A DNA stretch of 64,000 bases from Microbacterium foliorum (lineage in GTDB: Bacteria > Actinomycetota > Actinomycetes > Actinomycetales > Microbacteriaceae). The stretch covers positions 2,604,001 to 2,668,000 of the forward strand of contig NZ_CP041040.1 of the NCBI RefSeq assembly GCF_006385575.1, read 5' to 3'. A program made the translations under genes and the position numbers. Below the pieces are notes generated by a model. The model saw only the letters and a list, made by a program, of their open reading frames with translations. It searched no databases and had not been told where the DNA came from. Positions 34,649-43,698 of the stretch are shown here, in pieces; position 1 is the stretch's first letter, and every line of letters starts with the position of its first letter.

Positions 34649-35403
34649 TTACGCGAGGTGAGCGGCGATCTCCAGGTCCTCGCGCACGTCGCGTGGCTCC
34701 TCGTCGACAGGCATGTTCGCGGCATCCGTGGCGCCATTGAGCCCATCGTCGGGGCTGAGCGCCGCGAACAGCGGCTCGAGATCCGTCTGCGCGGGTCCCT
34801 GCTCGGCCACCAGCTCGAAGGTCTTTCCCGCAGCGGCGGGCGAGGTCAGTGACGCGACGAGGACCTCGGCGAGCTGCGCCCGGGAGATCACGCCGTCCGC
34901 GGGGCTGCCGGCCCAGCGGGTGTCGCCTTGGAGGAAGTGCAGTTCGTGCTGGCTGGGCGAGTTGTAGTCGAACCAGGACGGACGGACGATGGTGTAGGGG
35001 TGTCCGCTGGCACGCACGAGACGTTCGGAGCGTCGCTTCCAGTCGTGGTAGCCGCCGGCGCGGTTGGTGACGCCGATGGCGGTCATGAGGGCGATCCGGA
35101 CGTCACGCTTCCCGATGGCCTTGAGGACGTTGAGACGCCTCCGTAGTCCACGTCGCGAACGAGAGGGCTCTGGTAGGCGGCGCCGTGGGTGAAAACGACT
35201 GCGTCGATGTCGGCCACGGCTGCCGTCAAGGTGGAGGCGTCGGTGAGGTCGCCGACGACGGCCTCCGCCCCGGCCGGGACGTTCGCGTTCCGGCGGCGGG
35301 TGAGAACGCGGACGCGGTGCCCTTCGGCGGCTGCTCGGGCGGCGGCAAGGCGTCCGATGCTGCCAGTTCCTCCGACGAACAGGATGGTGAGTGAATCCGT
35401 CAT
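34649..35403 (-). pseudogene. NAD(P)-binding NmrA/SDR-type protein, frameshifted
   Basis: The N-terminal frame (from ATG 35403) gives ILFVGGTGSIGRLAAARAAAEGHRVRVLTRR and runs to RDVDYGGV; the family continues in another frame from LNVLKAIGKRDVRIALMTAIGVTNRAGG to the end at 34649. The frames meet near 35134-35136, where a single missing base explains the break. Either a young pseudogene or a sequencing error. The start overlaps the stop of the FMN-binding protein gene (ATGA), so it was the last cistron of the redox operon. Confidence 0.85.
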
Positions 35404-35849
35404 AGCTGGTTTCCTTCGTTGTTGGCTTGTTCTCTGATGTCGGCGAGCGCCGCCATGAAGCCCTCGGAGCAACCACTCGAGCCGGCCAGACGGTCGACGC
35501 TCAGGGTGCCCAGGGGTTCGCCGATGACGGCGTCGGGGAGCGCCTCCGCGAAGCGCTGCTGGTAGTCCAACGATGTGGGGTTCTCCGCGGGCGTAGTGAT
35601 CTCGACGGAGCCGACGATGCCGTTCTCGATGCCGAGCGTGACCTCATGGTGGGACGGCTGTGATCCGTACCATCCGACGGCGGTGTAGACGCCGTCGGCG
35701 TACGTGTCTTCCTGTGCGACGGTGTCAGACATCGGCGTTGTCGTCTCGGTTGCGGCGGGGGTCGGTTGTTCAGCCGCAGCGCATCCAGCGATACTCGCTC
35801 CTGAGGCTGCGAGCAGCATCGCCGCGACGGCTAGGCGCCGTTCAACCAT
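35400..35849 (-). CDS. FMN-binding-like lipoprotein
   Basis: The 149-residue protein has a lipoprotein signal (IAGC near residue 20), a Thr/Pro-rich linker and an FMN_bind-like domain: DGVYTAVGWYGSQPSHHEVTLGIENGIVGSVEI and, at the position of the usual SGAT motif, LAGSSGCSEGF. The Thr that takes FMN in classical members is not present, so flavin attachment is doubtful. It overlaps the aldo/keto reductase gene upstream by 8 nt. Confidence 0.75.
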   Translation of the reverse strand: MVERRLAVAAMLLAASGASIAGCAAAEQPTPAATETTTPMSDTVAQEDTYADGVYTAVGWYGSQPSHHEVTLGIENGIVGSVEITTPAENPTSLDYQQRFAEALPDAVIGEPLGTLSVDRLAGSSGCSEGFMAALADIREQANNEGNQL

Positions 35850-36867
35850 CCGCCCGCCGGCGAGCAGTCGGGGTGAGCTCGTGCGCCCCGTAGCTGTTGT
35901 CGTCCGGGTTGACGGTGACGCCGGGGGCGACGAGCTCGTCGATGCGGTCGAGGATCTCGGTCGAGAGGGTGATGTCCGCGGCAGGGAGATACGACTCGAG
36001 CTGCTCCATCGTGCGTGGCCCGACGATGGCGGAGGTGACGCCGGGGTGGGTGATGGCGAACGCGATGGACATCTCAATGAGAGTCATGCCGTTGGCTTCT
36101 GCGAGCAGGGCCAGCTCCTCGACGATGTCGAGCTTGCGCTGGTTGGCGGGTGAGGACATGTCGAACCGCGCGGACGGGCGCGCCGAAGAGGTCGGAGCGG
36201 ATGCACCATCTTTCCTCCATTTCCCAGACAACCACCCTCCGGAGAGCGGGCTGTACGTCAGCGTGCCCATGCCATGCCGCTGCGTAGTGGGCAGGACGTC
36301 TTCCTCGATGCCGCGTACGAGGATGGAGTAGGGCGGCTGCTCGGTGACGAACCGTTCGAGGTTGCGGTCGCGGGCAGCCCACTGTGCTTCAACGATCTGG
36401 GATCCGGAGAACGACGAGGAGCCGAGGTAGCGGATCTTGCCCTGGTGTACGAGGTCCGAGAGAGCACCGAGGGTCTCCTCGATGTCGGTGTCGGGGCTGG
36501 GCCGGTGCACCTGGTACAGGTCGATGTAGTCGGTGCCGAGGCGTCGCAGCGAGTTCTCGACCTCCTGGATGATCCACCGGCGGGAGCCGCCCCGGTGATT
36601 GGGGTTCTCGTCCATCGGCATGAAGAACTTCGTGGCGAGGACGACCTCGTCGCGGCGTCCGGCGAGGGCCTTTCCCGTGATCTCTTCCGAGACACCACCC
36701 GAGTACACATCGGCGGTGTCGACGAAGTTGATGCCCGCGTCGAGCGCGGTATGGATGATGCGGATACTGTCATCGACGTCCTGGTTGCCCCAGGGGCCGA
36801 ACATCATCGTGCCCAGGCACAACGGGCTCACCTTTACGCCGGTACGGCCCAGAGCGCGATAGTCCAT
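35842..36867 (-). CDS. Aldo/keto reductase (YhdN/Kvbeta-like group)
   Basis: The 341-residue NADPH-dependent oxidoreductase has GRTGVKVSPLCLGTMMFG, NFVDTADVYSGGVSEE with the catalytic Asp/Tyr, the active-site Lys in VLATKFF, the His in DLYQVHRP, and a C-terminal cofactor site near AIVGPRTMEQLE. The substrate is unknown. It is part of the redox operon. Confidence 0.9.
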   Translation of the reverse strand: MDYRALGRTGVKVSPLCLGTMMFGPWGNQDVDDSIRIIHTALDAGINFVDTADVYSGGVSEEITGKALAGRRDEVVLATKFFMPMDENPNHRGGSRRWIIQEVENSLRRLGTDYIDLYQVHRPSPDTDIEETLGALSDLVHQGKIRYLGSSSFSGSQIVEAQWAARDRNLERFVTEQPPYSILVRGIEEDVLPTTQRHGMGTLTYSPLSGGWLSGKWRKDGASAPTSSARPSARFDMSSPANQRKLDIVEELALLAEANGMTLIEMSIAFAITHPGVTSAIVGPRTMEQLESYLPAADITLSTEILDRIDELVAPGVTVNPDDNSYGAHELTPTARRRADG

Positions 36868-36898
36868 GATGGTCTCCTTCTTTCCGTGAGTTGCGGGG

Positions 36899-37783
36899 TC
36901 AGGCTTCGTCGATGACGACGTCGAAGAACGCGTCGCGGGGCTGGTCGGGGTCGGGACCGCCGCGTACGCCGGTGTCGAGCGCGTCGATCCGTCCGAGCTC
37001 GTCCGCGGTGAGCTCGAAGTCGAACACGTCGAAGTTCTCGGCAATGCGGGTCGGGTTGGTGGACTTCGGGATCACCGAGCGCCCTTGCTGGATGCCCCAG
37101 CGAAGAAGTACCTGCGCCCGGGACTTGGAATGCGCTCGGGCGATATCGACGATGGTTGGGTCTTGCAGCACGCTTGTGCGCTCGTCGCCCCAACCGGGGT
37201 AGAAGGTGATGCCGCCGATGGGAGACCACGCCTGGGTGAGGATGCCGTGCGCGGCGTCCGCCTCCTGCACATTCCGCTGGGTGAAGTACGGGTGCAGCTC
37301 GACCTGGTTCACCGCCGGGACCACGTCAGACTCCTGGAGGAGGCGCTCGAGGTGGTGGGGCATGAAGTTGCTGACGCCGATGGCGCGCACGCGTCCGTCG
37401 GCGAGCAGCCTCTCGAGAGCCTTGTACGCCGCGATGGTCTTGTCGAACCGTGTGGGCACGGGCTGGTGGAGGATCAGCAGGTCGAGGGTGTCCACGCCGA
37501 GCTTGCCGGTGGACTTCTCGAACGCGTGCAACGTCTCGTCAAAGCCGTAGTCCGACACCCAGACCTTGGTCGCGAGGAAGACGTCGGCACGGTTGACTCC
37601 GGAGCGGCGGAGGCCCTCCCCAACCTCGCGCTCGTTGCGGTACGCGGCGGCGGTGTCGATGTGGCGGTAGCCGACGCGCAGGGCCTCGGCGACGGCGGCC
37701 GCAGTCTCCTCGGGGGCGCTCTGGAAGACGCCGAGCCCGATGGCGGGGAGGGTGACGCCGTTGTTGAGGGTGAGATCGGTCAT
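36899..37783 (-). CDS. Aldo/keto reductase (2,5-diketogluconate reductase-like group)
   Basis: The 294-residue enzyme shows NNGVTLPAIGLGVFQ, HIDTAAAYRNEREVG (catalytic Asp and Tyr), LATKVWVSDYG (Lys), LLILHQPVPTRF (His), GVSNFMPHHLERLL and a C-terminal SVIPKSTNPTRIAEN NADPH site. It is from a different branch than its operon neighbour. ATG 37783 overlaps the stop of the carboxymuconolactone decarboxylase-like gene. Confidence 0.92.
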   Translation of the reverse strand: MTDLTLNNGVTLPAIGLGVFQSAPEETAAAVAEALRVGYRHIDTAAAYRNEREVGEGLRRSGVNRADVFLATKVWVSDYGFDETLHAFEKSTGKLGVDTLDLLILHQPVPTRFDKTIAAYKALERLLADGRVRAIGVSNFMPHHLERLLQESDVVPAVNQVELHPYFTQRNVQEADAAHGILTQAWSPIGGITFYPGWGDERTSVLQDPTIVDIARAHSKSRAQVLLRWGIQQGRSVIPKSTNPTRIAENFDVFDFELTADELGRIDALDTGVRGGPDPDQPRDAFFDVVIDEA

Positions 37784-38127
37784 GACTTGTTCTCCTGTTC
37801 CGTGTTCTGCTGGTCCTCGAAGACGCGTTTCGCGACGGTCACCGCGCTCATCGCGCGAGGCCACCCTGCGTAGAACGCCAGGTGGACGATGACCTCAGTG
37901 AGCTCCGCTCGTGTAAGTCCGTTCTGCTGGGCCATGCGGAGGTGACCGACGAGCTGCTCTGTCGAGCCGTTGGCGATGAGTGTCGCGACGGTGATGAGGC
38001 TGCGGTCGCGAGGCGACAGTTCGCTTCGCTCCCAGATGTCTCCGAAGAGGACGTTGTCGGTCAGGTCGACGAGCTTGGGCGAGAAATCACCGACAGCTCG
38101 TTGCGCCGGAGTGAGGCTCTCGGTCAT
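37780..38127 (-). CDS. Carboxymuconolactone decarboxylase family protein
   Basis: The 115-residue protein matches the CMD/AhpD-like fold: SPRDRSLITVATLIANGSTEQLVGHLRMAQQNGLTRAELTEVIVHLAFYAGWPRA. It lacks the CxxC of AhpD peroxidases, so a decarboxylase-like or unknown role fits better. It is coupled to the downstream aldo/keto reductase by ATGA. Confidence 0.9.
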   Translation of the reverse strand: MTESLTPAQRAVGDFSPKLVDLTDNVLFGDIWERSELSPRDRSLITVATLIANGSTEQLVGHLRMAQQNGLTRAELTEVIVHLAFYAGWPRAMSAVTVAKRVFEDQQNTEQENKS

Positions 38128-38155
38128 CGCTGTTCCATTTCAGACGGTCGGGCGG

Positions 38156-39187
38156 TCACGGGCGGACAAGGACCTTCAGCGCCTCGCGGTCGGCCATGGC
38201 CTGGTAGCCGGCGGGGACGCTGTCGAGGTCGACGGTGCGGTCGAACACTCGACCGGGGTTGATGGTGCCGTCGAGCACGAGCGGGAGCAGCGTCGGGATG
38301 TAGGCGCGGGCTGGCGCGACACCGCCGGTGAGGGTGATGTTGCTCATGAACTCCGGGAAGCCGAGGGGGACCTCAGAGAACTGGGGAGCACCCACCCGGC
38401 TGACTACTCCGCCTGCGCGGACGACGGCGAATGCGGTCTCGAGTGCGGGCTTGAGGCCGACGGCCTCGAGCACGATGTGGGTGCCGTCGCCTCCGGTGAG
38501 CTCGCGCACACGCGCGACGCCCTCATCGCCACGTTCTGCGACGACGTCCGTGGCGCCGAACTCCACACCCAGGTCGGTGCGTGCCTTGTGGCGGCCCATC
38601 AGAATGATCTGTGATGCGCCGAGAATCTTCGCGGACAACACAGCGGACAGGCCCACGGCGCCATCACCGATGACCGTGACTGTGGACCCTTCCTTCACAC
38701 CGCCAGCGACGGCGGCATGGTACCCGGTCGACATGACATCGGACAGGGCGAGGAGAGAGGGAATGAGTGCGTCGTCGAAACCCGCGGGGACGACGACGAG
38801 GGTGCCGTCGGCGAGCGGGACGCGCACCCGCTCACCCTGGCCACCGTCGTCGTCGCCGCCCCAATGGGCGCCGTGTCGGCAGGAGGTCTGCAGGCCTTCG
38901 AGGCAGAAGTCGCAAGTGCCGTCCGAGGCGACGAATGGGGCGATGACGAAGTCACCGACCGAGATGTCCTTCACGTTGCTGCCGATCTCTTCGACGACGC
39001 CGACGAACTCGTGGCCCATGCGGTTGCCGTGCTCGGAGTGGTCCATCGAGGCGAAGGGCCAAAGGTCGGATCCGCAGATGCATCCGGCGACGACGCGCAC
39101 GATGGCGTCGGTGGCGTCTGTGATGCGGGGATCCGGGACGGTGTCGATGCGGACGTCTCCGGCTCCGTACATGACTGCTGCACGCAT
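38156..39187 (-). CDS. Zinc-dependent alcohol dehydrogenase family protein
   Basis: The 343-residue medium-chain dehydrogenase keeps the catalytic zinc ligands in AGCICGSDLWPF and NRMGHEFVGVVEEIG. The structural zinc loop is partly kept (CDFCLEGLQTSC), and the cofactor site is VIGDGAVGLSAVLSAK. It opens the redox operon after a 138-bp gap that holds a candidate operator. Confidence 0.92.
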   Translation of the reverse strand: MRAAVMYGAGDVRIDTVPDPRITDATDAIVRVVAGCICGSDLWPFASMDHSEHGNRMGHEFVGVVEEIGSNVKDISVGDFVIAPFVASDGTCDFCLEGLQTSCRHGAHWGGDDDGGQGERVRVPLADGTLVVVPAGFDDALIPSLLALSDVMSTGYHAAVAGGVKEGSTVTVIGDGAVGLSAVLSAKILGASQIILMGRHKARTDLGVEFGATDVVAERGDEGVARVRELTGGDGTHIVLEAVGLKPALETAFAVVRAGGVVSRVGAPQFSEVPLGFPEFMSNITLTGGVAPARAYIPTLLPLVLDGTINPGRVFDRTVDLDSVPAGYQAMADREALKVLVRP

Positions 39188-39256
39188 TGTGTTGCTCCTT
39201 GGTGTGTGAACCGTGGGTGGGGTTCAAGGTTGATGGTGTGTTGAGGTCGTGGTTCT

Positions 39257-39271
39257 ATCCCAGTCCGGGAT
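39257..39271. promoter_or_regulatory. Candidate operator upstream of the ADH-led operon
   Basis: ATCCCAGTCCGGGAT, an inverted repeat ATCCC-N5-GGGAT, 70 bp before the ADH start. Its TCCCAG half also occurs in the MFS/XRE divergent promoter region (40831-40836), so the XRE regulator may bind both. Weak evidence. Confidence 0.3.
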
Positions 39272-39325
39272 GGGAGTGCGAGGAAGGTTCTGCTGGTACC
39301 TCCCTTATCGCGGCTTTGGCGGGCG

Positions 39326-40771
39326 TCAGTTCTCCGTTGACTCGACGTGGGCTGTTGCGTAGCGCGCCGTGCGGGCGTTCGCGGCCGCTGCAGGTGCGAT
39401 GAGGGCGAGAACAGCGACCAGCGACCCGAGGAGGAATACGCTCGCGGTCGAGAGCGCCGCGGACGCCTCCGCCGTGATGGCGACGGCTTGGTCGGCGCTG
39501 TTCCCGGCCGCAGCGGCACCGACGGCGACGAGGACACCGAGTCCGAGGGACGACCCGACCTGGTGAAAGGTGTTCACGACACCTGACGCTGCTCCGGCGT
39601 CACGTGCGGTGGCTCCGCTGATTCCAAAGTTGGTCATCGGAGCGAAGGCGAAGCCCTGACCGGCGCCGATGAGGAGCATCGGCAGAGCGACCGCAGTGAC
39701 GTAGTCGCTGTCGATGGCGATGCGGCTGAGCCAGACCATTCCCGCGAGCGTGAGAGCCGCGCCGACGATGAGCGTGATCGTGTCGCCGAACCTGCGGGTG
39801 ATGCGGGGAATCAGCATCGCAACGGCGAAGTTCACCAACGTCATCGGCAGGAACGCGAGTCCCGCCTGCAGCGGCGTGAAGCCGAGCGCTTCCTGCAGGA
39901 ACTGACTGGTGAAGAAGAAGAACCCAATCATCGCTCCGAGATACAGAAGGCGTGTGACATAGGCGCCGGTGCGGACGCGGCTCGTGAACAGGCGCAGCGG
40001 CATGATGGGCTGCGTCGCGCGCGCCTCGGCGAAGACGAACCCGGTCAGGACGACGGCCGCGAGGATGAAGCCGACGATGGTCGGGACGGTTCCCCATCCG
40101 AACTCTGCGGCGTAGAGGATCGCGAACACGAGGGACCCCACACCGACGGTCGAGGTGATGGCTCCGGCGATGTCGAACCGTCCGGGGAGTTTCGGGGTGC
40201 GCGGAAGGAACTTCGGGGCGAGGAGGATCATCGCCAGGCCGATGGGGACGTTGATGAAGAACCCCGCGCGCCAGGAGAACCAGGACGCTGCGCCGCCACC
40301 CACAACAAGGCCGAGGCTTGCACCGATACCCGCGGTTGCGGAATACCAGGCCACCGCTCGCGTGCGCTCCTCGCCTTCGAAGCTGACGGTGATGAGAGAC
40401 AGCGCGGACGGGGCCACGATGGCCGCTCCGACTCCTTGCAGCGCACGAGCGGAGATGATCCACCATCCGGCCGGTGAGAGCGCGATGAGGAGCGACGCGA
40501 CAGCAAAGACGACGAGACCGAAGATGAAAACCGGCTTGCGCCCCAGAAGGTCGCCAGCGCGGGCGCCCAGCAGCAAGAGCCCACCGAAGACGAGCGTGTA
40601 GGCATCCTGCACCCACGCGAGCTCTGCGGACGAGAGGTTGAGGTCGGCCTGGAGGCTCGGCAACGCGGTGAAGATCACCGAGTTGTCCAGCAGAATCATG
40701 AAGTAGCTCACCAGGACGATGGTGAGAATCGCGCCCTTGTGGAGCGGCGTCGTGCGAATGGTGTCTGTCAT
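39326..40771 (-). CDS. MFS transporter, DHA2 (EmrB/QacA-type) drug efflux family
   Basis: The 481-residue protein has 14 predicted helices, the opening LVSYFMILLDNSVIFTALPSLQADL, motif A GARAGDLLGRKPVF, the ARALQGVGAAIVAPSALSLI motif and the motif C region GIGASLGLVVGG. It probably exports a drug or toxic metabolite. ATG 40771 has AAGGA 6 nt upstream. It is divergent from the XRE regulator gene. Confidence 0.93.
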   Translation of the reverse strand: MTDTIRTTPLHKGAILTIVLVSYFMILLDNSVIFTALPSLQADLNLSSAELAWVQDAYTLVFGGLLLLGARAGDLLGRKPVFIFGLVVFAVASLLIALSPAGWWIISARALQGVGAAIVAPSALSLITVSFEGEERTRAVAWYSATAGIGASLGLVVGGGAASWFSWRAGFFINVPIGLAMILLAPKFLPRTPKLPGRFDIAGAITSTVGVGSLVFAILYAAEFGWGTVPTIVGFILAAVVLTGFVFAEARATQPIMPLRLFTSRVRTGAYVTRLLYLGAMIGFFFFTSQFLQEALGFTPLQAGLAFLPMTLVNFAVAMLIPRITRRFGDTITLIVGAALTLAGMVWLSRIAIDSDYVTAVALPMLLIGAGQGFAFAPMTNFGISGATARDAGAASGVVNTFHQVGSSLGLGVLVAVGAAAAGNSADQAVAITAEASAALSTASVFLLGSLVAVLALIAPAAAANARTARYATAHVESTEN

Positions 40772-40797
40772 GGTGTTTCCTTCCGACATCAATGCCA

Positions 40798-40843
40798 CCA
40801 CCGAACGGTGGACTGAGACAGGGGCGGGTGTCCCAGGTACTGG
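40798..40843. promoter_or_regulatory. Candidate operator sites between the MFS and XRE genes
   Basis: Two small palindromes lie in the 115-bp divergent region: CCACCGAACGGTGG (40798-40811) and TCCCAGGTACTGG (40831-40843, core CCAGGTACTGG). Either could be bound by the adjacent XRE regulator. Pattern only. Confidence 0.3.
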
Positions 40844-40886
40844 CAGACCCTCCCACCGCGTGCCCGCTCGGCGTAACGTCGAGGGC

Positions 40887-41759
40887 ATGGATCACCGCAG
40901 CGAAGTTCGCGAGTTCCTCTCCACCCGCAGAGACCGCATCACCCCCGACCAGGCCGGACTCCCCGCCTACGGGGGAAACCGCCGTGTGCCCGGGCTACGA
41001 CGTGAAGAGGTCGCACTCATGGCAGGCGTCAGCGTCGACTACTACACCCGCCTCGAACGCGGCGACCTCTCGGGCGTCTCTGACAGCGTGCTCGACGCCC
41101 TCGCGCGCGCCCTCCACCTCGACGACGCGGAGACCGCCCACCTCTTCGACCTTGCACGCACCGCCAACGCGTCGCCCGTGTCGCGGAAGCCGCGAAAGCG
41201 CGCCAATGAGATCCGGCCCAGCATCCAGCGGTTGCTGGATGCCATCACCGATGCGCCCGCGATGATCCGCAACAACTACTTCGACTACGTCGCATCGAAC
41301 CAGTTGGGTCGAGCGCTCTACGCACCCGTGTTCGCCGATCCCGCCCCGAACAGCGCACGCTTCGCATTCCTCAACCCCGCCGCCCCCGACTTCTACGTCG
41401 AGTGGGAGAAGAACACTCAGGAGCTCGTTGCCACCATGCGCGGGGAGGCAGGCCGCAACCCCTACGACAAGCGCCTATCGGATCTAGTCGGTGAGCTCTC
41501 CACCCGCTCGGACCGCTTCCGCACACTTTGGGCGGCCCATAATGTCCGCTACCACCGCACGGGCGTGAAGAAGCTCCGCCACCCCATCGTCGGTGACCTC
41601 GAACTCACATACGAAGCCTTCGAGCTACCGGCTGACCCCGGCCTCACCCTCTCTACTTACACAGCGGAACCCGGCAGTGCCTCTGCCGACGCCCTGCGCA
41701 TGCTGGGCAGCTGGGCCACCACGCAGGATTCGCCGACTCCGTCGATCTCCAAGATCTGA
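40887..41759 (+). CDS. XRE family regulator with MmyB-like ligand-binding domain
   Basis: The 290-residue protein has an N-terminal XRE helix-turn-helix (REFLSTRRDRITPDQAGLP; RVPGLRREEVALMAGVSVDYYTRLERGD) and the C-terminal MmyB-like PAS-type domain (IQRLLDAITDAPAMIRNNYFDYVASNQLGRALY). Such regulators usually sit beside the SDR/AKR genes they control. The ATG has TAACGT 7 nt upstream, a good -10, so it is probably leaderless. It is divergent from the MFS gene and likely controls the redox cluster. Confidence 0.93.
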   Translation: MDHRSEVREFLSTRRDRITPDQAGLPAYGGNRRVPGLRREEVALMAGVSVDYYTRLERGDLSGVSDSVLDALARALHLDDAETAHLFDLARTANASPVSRKPRKRANEIRPSIQRLLDAITDAPAMIRNNYFDYVASNQLGRALYAPVFADPAPNSARFAFLNPAAPDFYVEWEKNTQELVATMRGEAGRNPYDKRLSDLVGELSTRSDRFRTLWAAHNVRYHRTGVKKLRHPIVGDLELTYEAFELPADPGLTLSTYTAEPGSASADALRMLGSWATTQDSPTPSISKI

Positions 41760-41902
41760 TCTTCACGTGCTGAACGCCGTTCGCTGAGGCGCACCCACGG
41801 GTCTGCGTTCGGATGCGAGGTCACCAGTGCTGTTCACACCGCGCAGCTTCATCTTCGACCTCCATCATCGATTCATTTTCCAAGGCTCGCTAGGAAGGCA
41901 TC

Positions 41903-42283
41903 ATGACCCCCAATGACAGCGCCGCGCGCGACGAGGTCCTCGCTGTTTTCCACGAGATGTGCGAAGCGATGGTCGACGCGGACACATCTGCGCTCAGCTC
42001 GCTCCTGAGCCCCCACTACACGCTCACCCACATGACGGGATACGTCCAGCCGCGAACGGAGTGGTTCAACGAGATTGAACGCGGCAGCATGACGTACCAC
42101 GCGGTCGCAGACGTCTCAGTGAGCATCGAGGTGGACGGTGACATCGCAACTCTGGACGCTCGTACACACACGGATGCGACCATCTGGGGAAGTCATGCCA
42201 TCTGGCGTCTTCGCCTGGAAACTACCTACGTGCGGAAGAGCATCGGCTGGGTTGCCGAGCACACGGTCGCCTCCACATGGTGA
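41903..42283 (+). CDS. NTF2-like (SnoaL/DUF4440-type) protein
   Basis: The 126-residue protein fits one NTF2-like cone: helical start with FHEMCEAMVDADTSALSSLLSPHYTLTHMTG, WFNEIERGSMTYH, then alternating strands with the conserved ATLDARTHTDA and WRLRLETTYVRKSIGW. Small ligands bind in such folds; the role here is unknown. It follows the XRE gene after 143 bp. Confidence 0.8.
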   Translation: MTPNDSAARDEVLAVFHEMCEAMVDADTSALSSLLSPHYTLTHMTGYVQPRTEWFNEIERGSMTYHAVADVSVSIEVDGDIATLDARTHTDATIWGSHAIWRLRLETTYVRKSIGWVAEHTVASTW

Positions 42284-42521
42284 TTGGCCGTGGGGTTGGG
42301 TGACACGACCAAAGCCACATCGGGGTATGCCTCGAACCCTCGAGCAATGATTCTCGATCAGGGTGCGCCGGTACCGAAACCGCCGGAGAACACTCCGGGG
42401 AAGTACTTCAGTAAAAGATGAGTTGACTGGCGCGCGTGGATCGGAAGTCGACGTCAATGCCGCCGTCGCCGCCGCGCCCGTCGAAGGCCATCGCGACCGA
42501 TCTCCAGCGAGGCCGGATTGC

Positions 42522-42797
42522 TCAGAGCAGATCCCAATTCCCCTCGACGGACAACACCATCGGCGAGCGCGCCTCCTCGGGCGACACCTGTCGGGTGTGG
42601 AAGGACACGTGAGTGGTTGGCGTGACGAACACGTTCACCTCGCTGCCGTCCGACGCCTCGATGTCGACGAACCGTCCGTTCGTCGCGGCCGCCTCCTCGA
42701 TCTGACGACGCAACTGCCGCCGGTCCTCAGAGTCCGCCAAAACCACCGAAGTGCCACCGATGATGACCTCGGCCTGAAGGACAGGCTCTGCACGCAC
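42522..42797 (-). CDS. Small hypothetical protein
   Basis: A 91-residue protein starting at GTG 42797, which is preceded at 7 nt by TATGCT, a clear -10 for a leaderless mRNA; in-frame ATGs at 42809 and 42824 overlap that box. It has VLQAEVIIGGTSVVLADSEDRRQLRRQIEEAAA and a strand-rich second half, possibly one small alpha/beta domain. No family name is offered. The 238 bp on its left hold no gene. Confidence 0.55.
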   Translation of the reverse strand: MRAEPVLQAEVIIGGTSVVLADSEDRRQLRRQIEEAAATNGRFVDIEASDGSEVNVFVTPTTHVSFHTRQVSPEEARSPMVLSVEGNWDLL

Positions 42798-42852
42798 GGA
42801 TGCGAGCATACGACCGCGCCGCACCAGTCACTAAAGGGGGTTGCATTTTCCG

Positions 42853-43191
42853 CTAGGCGGTGGAAGTTGCTAAATCGCGGTCGAGCGTCGAGCCCTCAGC
42901 GGGCTCAGGTACGAGGTAGAGGCCGGAAGGTGCGTTCGCAGTGAAGGCAAGCGCGTCGACCCAGGCGCGGTTGATGGGCGGCTGCCGGCTGCCGTAGAAC
43001 TTGAATGACATCGACGAGCCTGCGTGGATCCACACGGTGGTCCGACCGCCGCCGACACTGACGTCTTCGCGCCAGGTGAACGTGAACGGTTCCCCGCGGC
43101 GGAGCTTCGCGGTCATGACGAGTTGGAGGTGAGTGAGGGCGCGGTCCTCGATCTCGACTTTGTGACCACCCTCGTAGACGAACTTGCCCAT
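42853..43191 (-). CDS. DUF7882-type small protein, copy 1
   Basis: The 112-residue protein reads MGKFVYEGGHKVEIEDRALTHL at its start, then KLRRGEPFTFTWRED, the TTVWIHAGSSMSFKF segment and NRAWVDALAFTANAPSG. This is a family common in Microbacteriaceae and often misnamed as ATP-dependent DNA ligase. The second copy at 43355 is divergent and shares these blocks. Function unknown. Confidence 0.8.
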   Translation of the reverse strand: MGKFVYEGGHKVEIEDRALTHLQLVMTAKLRRGEPFTFTWREDVSVGGGRTTVWIHAGSSMSFKFYGSRQPPINRAWVDALAFTANAPSGLYLVPEPAEGSTLDRDLATSTA

Positions 43192-43354
43192 GAGGGGCTC
43201 CTTCCTCTGTCTCCACCGGAACTCGTGCCAAGAGGAGCAGCCGGAGTGACCGCTCTGAGGGGAGTATCTCTACTCTCGCCTGCATTGAGACGCGGCGCCA
43301 CTCCACCTTCATCCACTGTCATTCATCTTCCGCCACGGTCATTAGGGTGGCGAT

Positions 43355-43681
43355 ATGGCAACACTCCTCTACGGTCCTCAGCACGACCCGATCCATATCG
43401 AGGATCGGGCGCTGGCGCACCTGAAGATCGTCATCGCGACCAAGCTGCGCCGCAACGAGACCTTCACCCTCTCTTGGAAGCACCCCGAAGCGGAGCCTGG
43501 TGGGCGCTCCACGATCTGGATCCACCCCTCCATCCCGCTGCGCTTCGTGTTCGACGAGCCCGAGGCACCGCAGATCAACGTCCGCTGGGTTGAAGAACTC
43601 ATGCACACAGCCAACTCCAGCGGCGGCATCATGCTCGTAGACGAGGTCTTGGACATCGGCGAGATCGAACGCCAGCACTGA
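43355..43681 (+). CDS. DUF7882-type small protein, copy 2
   Basis: The 108-residue protein shares with copy 1 the blocks IEDRALAHLKIVIATKLRRNE, STIWIHPSIPLRFVF and VRWVEELMHTANSSGG. The two genes are divergent across 163 bp and probably arose by duplication or were acquired as a pair. Function unknown. Confidence 0.8.
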   Translation: MATLLYGPQHDPIHIEDRALAHLKIVIATKLRRNETFTLSWKHPEAEPGGRSTIWIHPSIPLRFVFDEPEAPQINVRWVEELMHTANSSGGIMLVDEVLDIGEIERQH

Positions 43682-43698
43682 TCCGGCCGAGGTCACCC

